This document shows positions 1 through 5,418 of a stretch of 6,985 nucleotides of DNA, piece after piece. The position numbers were made by a program, and so were the translations under genes. Under the pieces are notes generated by a model, which was not told where the DNA came from, searched no databases, and saw nothing but the letters and a program-made list of their open reading frames with translations. Numbering within the stretch: position 1 is the stretch's first letter; each line of letters begins with the position of its first letter. The stretch is from an uncultured Subdoligranulum sp. (GTDB taxonomy: Bacteria > Bacillota > Clostridia > Christensenellales > CAG-314), in contig URVX01000055.1 of NCBI GenBank assembly GCA_900551395.1, positions 1 through 6,985 on the forward strand, in the 5' to 3' direction.

Positions 1-855
1 GGTTAAGAGACCGTGCGCCGACCTTATCGGAACGCTTCCCGTATTCGCCAACGCAAAACAGCCTGTCCCGTAGGTGTTTTTCAAGCTTCCGCTTTCCACG
101 CACAGCTGTCCGAACAGCGCTGCCTGCTGGTCGCCCGCAACGCCGAGTATGGGCACGCTCTCTCCCAGAATAGATTTGAACGTAACGCCATAATCGAAGC
201 CGGAGGGATGAACTGAAGGCAGCATTCGGCGAGGTATGTCGAACAATTTAAGCAGCTCGTCGTCCCAATCCAGCGTGTGGATATTGAAAAGCATAGTGCG
301 GGAGGCGTTTGTATAGTCCGTAGCGAAAATTTCGCCTCTGCTCAAGTGCCACATCAAAAATGTGTCCACCGTGCCGAACAAAAGCTCGCCTCTTTGCGCC
401 CTGTCCCTCGCGCCCGCCACATTGTCCAAAATCCACTTAAGCTTTGTAGCGGAAAAATACGCGTCCGGTACAAGTCCCGTTTTTTCATAAATAAACTCGG
501 ACAACCCTTCGGTTTTAAGCTTTTCGCAAAAATCCGCAGTGCGTCTGCACTGCCAGACTATGGCGTTGGCGACAGGCTTGCCTGTATTTTTGTCCCACAC
601 AAAGGTAGTCTCGCGCTGATTGGTTATGCCTATTGCCTCTATTTCGTCTATGGTCACGCCGGCTCTTATCAATGCTTCGGGCACAACGCCTATCTGGCTT
701 CCCAGAATATCTTTCGGGTCATGCTCAACCCATCCGGAATAGGGATAAATCTGGGCAAACTCCTGCTGTGCCATGCCGAGAATTCTGCCCCGCTTGTCGA
801 ACACAATGGCGCGCGAGTTTGTTGTCCCCTGATCCAGCGCAAGTATATGCTTCAA
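1..855 (-). CDS. glpK: Glycerol kinase, N-terminal 285 residues (3' end cut by window edge)
   Basis: Glycerol kinase phosphorylates glycerol with ATP to sn-glycerol 3-phosphate in the cytoplasm. The reading frame is open from a TTG start to the window edge and matches the FGGY kinase family throughout. Visible are the phosphate-binding DQGTTNSR (residues 8-15), QRET (80-83, with the glycerol-contacting Arg and Glu), the FGGY signature YFSATKLKWILDN (133-145), NASRTMLFNIHTLDWDD (183-199), the catalytic AGDQQAALFGQ (240-250, Asp242) and NTYGTGCF (260-267). About 285 of the usual 495-500 residues are present; the rest lies beyond base 1. The TTG start is set by an AAGGAGG ribosome binding site 8 bases upstream, and the product begins MKHILALDQGTT as expected. 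It is the last visible gene of the glp operon, 40 bases after the DUF1667 gene. At the place where lactic and Bacillus kinases carry the HPr-phosphorylated His (before the VPI-GDQQ stretch), this protein seems to have Ser228. Identity is very secure. Confidence 0.97.
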   Translation of the reverse strand, partial: MKHILALDQGTTNSRAIVFDKRGRILGMAQQEFAQIYPYSGWVEHDPKDILGSQIGVVPEALIRAGVTIDEIEAIGITNQRETTFVWDKNTGKPVANAIVWQCRRTADFCEKLKTEGLSEFIYEKTGLVPDAYFSATKLKWILDNVAGARDRAQRGELLFGTVDTFLMWHLSRGEIFATDYTNASRTMLFNIHTLDWDDELLKLFDIPRRMLPSVHPSGFDYGVTFKSILGESVPILGVAGDQQAALFGQLCVESGSLKNTYGTGCFALANTGSVPIRSAHGLLT

Positions 856-863
856 AAGCGCTT

Positions 864-870
864 CCTCCTT
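864..870 (-). promoter_or_regulatory. Ribosome binding site of glpK (AAGGAGG), fixes a TTG start
   Basis: On the minus strand a perfect AAGGAGG lies 8 bases before the TTG at 855-853. No ATG or GTG in frame gives a family-like N-terminus, so this site decides the start. A second purine-rich GAAGGAG lies just upstream (about 890-896), overlapping the stop of the DUF1667 gene, but it is too far from the start to serve it. Confidence 0.85.
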
Positions 871-895
871 TTTGCTTAAAATTATCCGTGCTCCT

Positions 896-1246
896 TCAAT
901 AAACGTCTTTCGTCGCCACGAAAGGCACTCCGCTGCCGGCTGCGTTCTCAAGCACGATGTCGCCGATTTTTATCGGAGGGGAAGCCTTGACCGATTTTAA
1001 CTCGCGCAGCGCCTCGAAAACGCTTTGTTTCGGAATAGGCTGCAGGGTCTTGACTGAAAGCATTTTTTTCGAGCCCGAAACCTCTACCGTGCTTGTAACC
1101 GTCCTTTTGGGCGCTTTAAACTCGTCTGCGGCATAAGCTTTTCCTCTTGGACATCCGTTTCCGCTCACGTTCAGATTTCCGTCTGTCTCAGTCGCTTTTA
1201 AACGGCAGCCCATAGGACAGCAAATACAAATAAATTCTTTTTCCAT
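896..1246 (-). CDS. DUF1667 small four-cysteine protein of the G3P oxidation cluster
   Basis: This 116-residue protein matches the DUF1667 family, a small protein regularly found between the GlpB-like oxidoreductase and GlpK in Bacillota and Thermotogae. Four cysteines can be read as the conserved metal ligands: C7-x2-C10-P-x-G-C14 and C32 in GNGCPRGKAYA. The spacing resembles the Fe-S ligand pattern at the N-terminus of molybdopterin oxidoreductases, so an iron-sulfur cluster or zinc is likely. An extra Cys9 lies inside the first motif. The remainder (PKRTVTSTV, then KTLQPIPK and PPIKIGDIVLENAAGSGVPFVATKDV) is typical of the family. By context it may replace the Fe-S subunit GlpC of the E. 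coli anaerobic G3P dehydrogenase as an electron-transfer partner; that is inference. I chose ATG at 1246 because it yields the family-like MEKEFICICCP and has GGTGA a few bases upstream. A GTG at 1255 overlapping the previous stop (GTGA) would add three residues. Confidence 0.88.
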   Translation of the reverse strand: MEKEFICICCPMGCRLKATETDGNLNVSGNGCPRGKAYAADEFKAPKRTVTSTVEVSGSKKMLSVKTLQPIPKQSVFEALRELKSVKASPPIKIGDIVLENAAGSGVPFVATKDVY

Positions 1247-1251
1247 AAAAA

Positions 1252-2497
1252 TCACCGCAAAATTTCCAGAAACACCTTTACCCTCGCAAACTGCCTGAGA
1301 CTTGCCGAAGCCGCTTGGTCGAGAGCAACGGTCCCCATTTCGCCGGGAGTTACCACACGCCGGGCTTTTGAAAAAATCCTCTTTCCGTCCGCTTCAACCA
1401 CAAGCCTTGCGTCTTTAAACACTCCGTTTACTCTCAGCTTGAGCTGCACGGTTTTTTCATTGCCGCGCGCGACAAAACGGGGAACGACATATCTTACGCC
1501 AAAGCCCGCCTCGATTTCGCACGCGTTCTTCCTGTCGTATGCTTCGAGCCTGTTTGCGACGAAAGCGGCGGCGCTTTCACCCGCGCGAAGTCCCTCCTCG
1601 CTGACAAAATCCACCAAATCGTGCACATGCAGCGCGTTTCCGCACTGGAAAATCCCATCGGCGTCCGTCATAAGGCTGTCGTCTACAATCGCGCCGCCCG
1701 TAACGGGGTCAAGACCTACTCCCGCTTGGCTCAACAGCTCGTTTTCGGGAATCAGTCCGACAGAAAGCAGCAGAGTGTCGCAGGATATATATCGCTCCGT
1801 CCCTCTGACAGGCTGTCTGTTTTCATCCACTCGCGCCAGAACGACTCCGGTCACGCGTTCTCTGCCCTCTATCCTCACCACCGTGTGCGACAAAAGCAGA
1901 GGAATATCGAAATCGTCGAGGCACTGGACTATGTTTCTGTTCAGCCCCGAAGAATATGGCATAATTTCGGCAACCGCCTTTACTCTTGCGCCCTCGCAGG
2001 TCAAACGGCGCGCCATAATCAGTCCTATGTCGCCGGATCCAAGCACAACCGTCGATGTTGACCAGCTTCTGCGCCGTACCTGCGGAATAAATACCCGCAC
2101 AGCGCGCGCCCGCAATATTCACCGCGCCGCGCGGACGCTCTCTGCAGCCGCACGCAAGCACTACTGCGTCCGCCTTTACGCTGAAAAGACCGTCCGCAGG
2201 GTTTACGGCGGTCACGATTTTGTTTCTTGTAACGCTGAGCACGGTTGTTTCCGTCCTGGTTTCTATATCAAGCGCCCTTACCCGCGCGGAAAACCTCGCC
2301 GCATACTCCGGTCCCGTAAGCTCCTCCCCGAAAGTATGCAGTCCGAAACCGTTGTGAATACATTGATTGAGTATTCCGCCCGTTTCTTTTTCGCGTTCCA
2401 AAAGCAGTATGTCCGTTTCTCCGTATTCCGCAGCGCTTGCGGCCGCCGCAAGCCCCGCCGGACCTCCGCCCACGATAACAATTTTTTTGTGCGTCAT
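1252..2497 (-). pseudogene. GlpB-like NAD(P)/FAD-dependent oxidoreductase, frameshifted
   Basis: This is the second flavoprotein of the G3P oxidation cluster, a pyridine-nucleotide-disulphide oxidoreductase-fold protein of about 420 residues, here split over two frames. The first frame starts at ATG 2497 and is family-like for about 150 residues: FAD-binding VIVGGGPAGLAAA (8-20), GGILNQCIHNGFG (40-52), LACGCRERPRGA (114-125), AGIYSAGTAQKLVNIDG (134-150). It then runs 74 unrelated residues to a stop at 1823. The second half is intact in another frame from about 2049 to 1252: VVLGSGDIGLIMARRL (NAD-binding Rossmann fold), PYSSGLNRNIVQCLDDFDIP, CDTLLLSVGLIPENE, the second FAD motif ADGIFQCGNALHVHDLVDF, then a C-terminal beta-rich tail. 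An open reading frame for this half extends back to a TTG at 2115, but that start is not credible. Its start overlaps the GlpA-like stop (ATGA), and its TGA overlaps the DUF1667 start region. It is either a recent pseudogene, a strain variant or a sequencing/assembly error. Outside the junction both halves look well conserved. Confidence 0.9.
2041..2056 (-). other. Frameshift/deletion junction in the GlpB-like gene
   Basis: Up to the GAC GGT codons (about 2053-2048) the first frame encodes LVNIDG. One base later the second frame encodes VVLGSGD. Family members, from memory, have about seven residues of the type YMPGKEV between these two blocks. Restoring the frame and this linker needs about 20 or 23 bases, so the lesion fits a short deletion rather than a single-base indel. 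No homopolymer run or slippery heptamer lies here. Confidence 0.8.
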
Positions 2498-3969
2498 ATT
2501 TCCTCAAGCCGCCCGAGCGGACGACCAACGCCGTTCTGCTTCAAACGCCCCACTACCATTTTTCCGTTTCCGTTGAGCTTTATATCCTCGAAAGGCACGC
2601 CCAGCTGCTCGGAAAGAATTTCCATAACGCGCGTACAGCAAAAGCCGCTCTGGCACCGTCCCATGCCCGCGCGCGTGCGTCTTTTGACGCCGTCAAGGTC
2701 TACCGCGCCCAACGGACGCGCAATGCTGTCTACGATTTCGCCTTCGGTCACGTTTTCGCAGCGGCATACTATTTTGCCATAAAGCGGGTTTTCCGCGATT
2801 TTTTTGCGACGCTCGTCGTCGGTTGCCGTCGCAAAACGGAAAATACCCTTGCGCGTTCCGTCAAAGCTTTCGTTTTTTTCCGCTTTCAGACGAACAGCCA
2901 CGTCTTTTGCAACCTTGACTGCAACTGCGGGCGCGGCGCTTAGTCCCGGAGATTCTATTCCCGCCACGTTGTAAAAATTTTCCGCGTCGCTCCAGCCGAT
3001 TTCAAAATCATTTGCCACGCTGTGCGCGCGAAGTCCGCAGTATTGCTTGATTACATATCTCCTGTCTAGTTCGGGCACGGATTTTGTTCCCTTTTCAAAC
3101 AGCTCGTTCTGACACTCCGCCGTTGTGTCCACGTTCCATTTGTCCCGCGTGTCGTGCGCCGTAGGTCCTACAAGTATGTTGCCGTGCGTGGTAGGCGCCA
3201 CAAGTATCCCCTTGCCCATAGACGTAGGCAGCTGAAACAAAGTAGTGTCGGTCAGGTAGCCGCAGTTCTTGTCCAGCAAACTGTACTCTCCCCGTCGGGC
3301 GATAATTTCCAATTTTTTTTCGCACACCATGTTGTTTATTTCGTCGGCGAAAACTCCCGCGGCATTGATTACCGTACGCCCCTTGAAGCTCCTGCCGTCG
3401 CGACACGTCACGTCGAAATAATCCACCGACCTGACTATACCCGTCACCTGCGCGTCAAACTCGAAGCGCACTCCGTTTTTGTAGGCATTTTCCGCGTAAG
3501 CGATATTCATCTCATAGGGGCTTACAATTCCCGACGAGGGCGCGTAAAGCGCGTAAGCGGTCTTTTCGGAAATGTGCGGTTCGATTCGTCTCGCCTCGTC
3601 GCCGTCAATGATACGCAGTCCCTCCGCACCGTTTTCCTCGCCCTTTCGCAGCAGCTCGTCAAGGCGCGGTTTGTCCTCGTCGCAAAAGCACAGCACCATT
3701 GCTCCGTTTTTCCTGTAAGGGAAATCCAGCTCACGCGCAAGCTCAGGGAACATTTTTGCCCCTTCGATGTTATATTTCGCCTTGAGAGAGCCAGGCTCCG
3801 CGTCAAAGCCGGCGTGAACTATTCCGGAATTCGCCTTGCTCGTGCCGGCAGACACGTCGTTGAACTGCTCCAATACAATTATATTCAAACGGAAACGGGA
3901 AAGCTCGCGGGCTATGCCGCAGCCAATCACGCCGCCTCCGACTATAACAACGTCGAAAACGTCTTTCAT
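2494..3969 (-). CDS. GlpA-like FAD-dependent oxidoreductase with C-terminal BFD-type [2Fe-2S] domain
   Basis: This 491-residue flavoprotein is the probable catalytic subunit that oxidises sn-glycerol 3-phosphate to dihydroxyacetone phosphate. Residues 6-40 form the FAD-binding Rossmann motif (VVIVGGGVIGCGIARELS, then IIVLEQ). The DAO-family pieces follow: TSKANSGIVHAGFDAEPGS (43-61), GIVSPYEMNIAYAENA (147-162), TVINAAGVFADEIN (199-212), a GEYSLLD stretch (228-234), GNILVGPTAHDTRDK (263-277) and VAGIESPGLSAAPAVA (335-350). The last 95 residues are a BFD-like [2Fe-2S] domain with ligands C402 and C404 (VCRCENVTEGE) and C439 and C444 (GRCQSGFCC). This domain order is that of clostridial GlpA homologues and related L-2-hydroxyglutarate oxidase-like proteins; the glpK neighbour favours G3P as substrate. 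The ATG at 3969 has an AGGAG site 6 bases upstream; longer in-frame starts (to 4017) run into the promoter and lack support. It is the first gene of the operon, and its TGA overlaps the next ATG. Confidence 0.92.
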   Translation of the reverse strand: MKDVFDVVIVGGGVIGCGIARELSRFRLNIIVLEQFNDVSAGTSKANSGIVHAGFDAEPGSLKAKYNIEGAKMFPELARELDFPYRKNGAMVLCFCDEDKPRLDELLRKGEENGAEGLRIIDGDEARRIEPHISEKTAYALYAPSSGIVSPYEMNIAYAENAYKNGVRFEFDAQVTGIVRSVDYFDVTCRDGRSFKGRTVINAAGVFADEINNMVCEKKLEIIARRGEYSLLDKNCGYLTDTTLFQLPTSMGKGILVAPTTHGNILVGPTAHDTRDKWNVDTTAECQNELFEKGTKSVPELDRRYVIKQYCGLRAHSVANDFEIGWSDAENFYNVAGIESPGLSAAPAVAVKVAKDVAVRLKAEKNESFDGTRKGIFRFATATDDERRKKIAENPLYGKIVCRCENVTEGEIVDSIARPLGAVDLDGVKRRTRAGMGRCQSGFCCTRVMEILSEQLGVPFEDIKLNGNGKMVVGRLKQNGVGRPLGRLEEI

Positions 3970-3975
3970 GATATT

Positions 3976-3980
3976 CTCCT
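3976..3980 (-). promoter_or_regulatory. Ribosome binding site of the GlpA-like gene
   Basis: AGGAG (within CAGGAG) lies 6 bases before ATG 3969 on the minus strand. It supports that ATG over the longer open frame beginning at 4017, whose upstream codons overlap the predicted -10 and -35 elements. Confidence 0.8.
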
Positions 3981-3988
3981 GTTTGTTT

Positions 3989-4017
3989 ATTATAAATTTT
4001 GTCGCGGCAAAAATCAA
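3989..4017 (-). promoter_or_regulatory. Sigma-A promoter of the glp operon
   Basis: On the minus strand TTGATT (4017-4012, 4 of 6 to the -35 consensus) is followed after exactly 17 bases by a perfect TATAAT (3994-3989). Transcription would start near 3982, leaving a leader of only about 13 bases with the ribosome binding site near its 5' end. So short a leader has no room for a GlpP-type antiterminator hairpin or a riboswitch. Any regulation is therefore expected at initiation, for example by a repressor or activator binding the intergenic region. Confidence 0.7.
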
Positions 4018-4053
4018 CTTTATATGCCGGCAAATAAAATTTCTTCCTCACTT

Positions 4054-4083
4054 TTCACACAAACGCGATTTAAGGCATAAAAT
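4054..4083 (+). promoter_or_regulatory. Probable promoter of the ferritin-like gene
   Basis: TTCACA (4054-4059, 5 of 6 to the -35 consensus) and TAAAAT (4078-4083, 5 of 6 to the -10) are separated by 18 bases on the plus strand. The start site would fall near 4090, just before the AGGAGGT ribosome binding site. It stands back to back with the glp promoter, with about 36 bases between the two -35 elements. Confidence 0.5.
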
Positions 4084-4091
4084 ATTCGGAC

Positions 4092-4098
4092 AGGAGGT
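4092..4098 (+). promoter_or_regulatory. Ribosome binding site of the ferritin-like gene (AGGAGGT), fixes a TTG start
   Basis: AGGAGGT ends 7 bases before TTG 4106. The open frame extends upstream to 3836, but that extension runs across the promoter region and antisense to the GlpA-like gene, so this site marks the real start. Confidence 0.85.
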
Positions 4099-4105
4099 AT
4101 TTGTT

Positions 4106-4615
4106 TTGGACCTAAAAGAACTGAAAACCAAAAGCGATAAGGTTTATCCCGAAATAATTATTACTGCTCCCAATCCCGCGGAAGCCGCGCTTCTTCAGTC
4201 AGATTACGCAGGAGCGGGCAGCGAAACAACGGCAATCATGACGTACATATATCAAAGCTACATAATAAGACTTTTTGACGAGGATATTGCCGACGTTCTG
4301 GAAAAAATTGCAATTACGGAAATGCATCACCACGACATTTTAGGCACCACCATAGCTCGGCTGGGAGGAAATCCCGTAATCGGAGCGGACAATCGCTGGT
4401 GGACGGGCGCCAACGTAAACTACACCGTCAACCTTAAGGATATGCTGACGGAAAACATAAAAGCAGAGCAGGCTGCCATTCAGAATTATCGCTGCACCAT
4501 TGCCAAGCTCACAAACGAGTCCATCAAGGAGACCTTGGAATGTATAATTGCCGACGAGGAGGTGCACATCGCAACCTTTGCCATTCTCTTGAAATATCTC
4601 GAATTCTGGAAATGA
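4106..4615 (+). CDS. Ferritin-like (rubrerythrin/bacterioferritin-type) diiron protein
   Basis: This 169-residue protein is a four-helix-bundle protein of the ferritin-like superfamily, of the type common in anaerobic Bacillota. The carboxylate/histidine ligands of a dinuclear metal site can be placed: E40 (GSETTAIMTYIYQ), E72 with H75 (TEMHHHDILG), E121 (KAEQAAIQNY) and E151 with H154 (ADEEVHIATF), two E-x-x-H motifs in the usual order. The N-terminus (PEIIITAPNPAEAALLQSDYAGAGSE) and the central RLGGNPVIGADNRWWTGANVNY between helices 2 and 3 resemble clostridial proteins annotated as bacterioferritin or ferritin-like. No rubredoxin domain is attached, so it is not a classical rubrerythrin. 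The metal (iron or manganese) and the reaction (peroxide removal, iron handling) cannot be told from sequence. The start is the TTG at 4106. The gene is transcribed alone, divergent from the glp operon, and ends 20 bases before a hairpin terminator. Confidence 0.85.
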   Translation: MDLKELKTKSDKVYPEIIITAPNPAEAALLQSDYAGAGSETTAIMTYIYQSYIIRLFDEDIADVLEKIAITEMHHHDILGTTIARLGGNPVIGADNRWWTGANVNYTVNLKDMLTENIKAEQAAIQNYRCTIAKLTNESIKETLECIIADEEVHIATFAILLKYLEFWK

Positions 4616-4635
4616 AAAGCGTTTTATGTTTATTC

Positions 4636-4667
4636 AAAAAGGCGGAGCTTGGCGCCCCGCCTTTTTT
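4636..4667 (+). terminator. Bidirectional intrinsic terminator between convergent genes
   Basis: AAAAAGGCGG (4636-4645) pairs perfectly with CCGCCTTTTT (4657-4666) around an 11-base loop, and a run of six T follows the GC stem. The minus strand shows the same stem followed by TTTTT, so the hairpin can also end the leftward transcript of the DUF6320 gene, whose stop is at 4697. It begins 20 bases after the ferritin-like stop codon. Confidence 0.92.
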
Positions 4668-4696
4668 CTTGTTTAAGCGTTGAATTTGCGCGCCAT

Positions 4697-5404
4697 TTAG
4701 TTTTTGAAGCGCTTCCAGAACACTGTGGACAAAATCAGAACATTGAGTATGGAAAAGAAAAACAACGAAAAAGTCAGCCAGTCGGAAAAGTCCCTGAAAG
4801 CCGGCACGCTCCACATCAGTATCTGCGGCAAAAGCGCCACCACGCTTGTGAGCAACAGCGAAACGAAATAATATTTATATTTGGTTCTCTGCACAAAAAG
4901 CATAGCGTCCGTTGCCAGAATCACAGCAATCAAAAACGCGGGAATGATGTACTCCAGCGACACGCCGAATTTTTCAAGCGTGCCGGAGACTTCAAGACTG
5001 TGAACTATGTCATAGCCCGCAAAGGATAGGGACACAAAAAGCGCGCTTACGAAAAAAATCGAGTAAAGCCTGCTTCTTCTGTAAATCGAGGTCACGACGC
5101 AGGCATAAAGCACAACCGCGCTTATACCCACATACGCCGACCAAAGACTGCCCCTTACGATAAGCAGATTTATTGCTACGCAGGCGGCGACGATAAAAAT
5201 CAGAATAAGCAAAAACTTTTTCTGCAAAAAGTTGTTGTTGTCCTCCGTTTTGGCAACCAGCTTGGGATACGACGCAAGCGGCTGAATGTTTTTGGCGTAA
5301 TACTCCTCATCGCTCCCCTCTCTGTGCGTCAGATAGCTTCCGCACAAGGGACAGTTTTCGAGGTTTTCGTTTACGTCCACCTTACAATATTCGCAATATT
5401 TCAT
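4697..5404 (-). CDS. DUF6320 membrane protein with N-terminal zinc ribbon
   Basis: This 235-residue protein opens with a zinc-ribbon-like motif, C4-x2-C7-x10-C18-P-L-C21 (MKYCEYCKVDVNENLENCPLC), then a polar linker of about 40 residues. About six hydrophobic segments follow, at roughly 64-82, 88-107, 114-134, 151-171, 177-199 and 209-230, and the protein ends in a basic WKRFKN tail. This layout and N-terminus match DUF6320, a family of unknown function in Bacillota. The ATG at 5404 places the CxxC motif at the extreme N-terminus, as in the family, and has an AAAGGTGG ribosome binding site just upstream; a longer open frame to 5524 overlaps the acyltransferase gene and is not credible. It lies 14 bases behind the acyltransferase gene, so the two are almost certainly co-transcribed, and the shared terminator at 4636-4667 follows it. 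Its function is unknown; a membrane partner or anchor for the acyltransferase is inference. Confidence 0.85.
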   Translation of the reverse strand: MKYCEYCKVDVNENLENCPLCGSYLTHREGSDEEYYAKNIQPLASYPKLVAKTEDNNNFLQKKFLLILIFIVAACVAINLLIVRGSLWSAYVGISAVVLYACVVTSIYRRSRLYSIFFVSALFVSLSFAGYDIVHSLEVSGTLEKFGVSLEYIIPAFLIAVILATDAMLFVQRTKYKYYFVSLLLTSVVALLPQILMWSVPAFRDFSDWLTFSLFFFSILNVLILSTVFWKRFKN

Positions 5405-5418
5405 CTTCCACCTTTCGG

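Noticed and set aside
277..879. A 200-codon plus-strand open frame over the left part of the window
   Set aside because: It lies wholly antisense to glycerol kinase, whose frame is intact and conserved; no promoter or ribosome binding site supports it.
871..895. An internal promoter just before glpK (GATAAT, 5 of 6 to the -10 consensus)
   Set aside because: No acceptable -35 hexamer lies 16-18 bases upstream, and the gene sits only 40 bases behind the operon's previous stop.
2041..2060. Programmed ribosomal frameshifting as the explanation for the split GlpB-like gene
   Set aside because: No slippery heptamer or obvious stimulatory hairpin is visible at the junction, and a shift would still leave out the conserved linker of about seven residues. 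Loss of bases explains the data better.
1439..2782. A 447-codon plus-strand open frame opposite the GlpB-like and GlpA-like genes
   Set aside because: It is antisense to clearly conserved flavoprotein sequence, has no family-like content and a low-complexity Ser/Arg/Thr-rich translation, and no ribosome binding site. It is a shadow caused by codon bias.
4060..4080. A catabolite-control (cre) site in the divergent intergenic region, around AAATCGCGTTT on the minus strand
   Set aside because: The central CG and some flanking bases fit, but several of the conserved positions of the cre consensus do not; it is too weak to call.
3970..4105. A riboswitch or antiterminator leader for the glp operon
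   Set aside because: The predicted transcript start leaves only about 13 bases before the start codon, and no stem with a T-run lies between promoter and gene.
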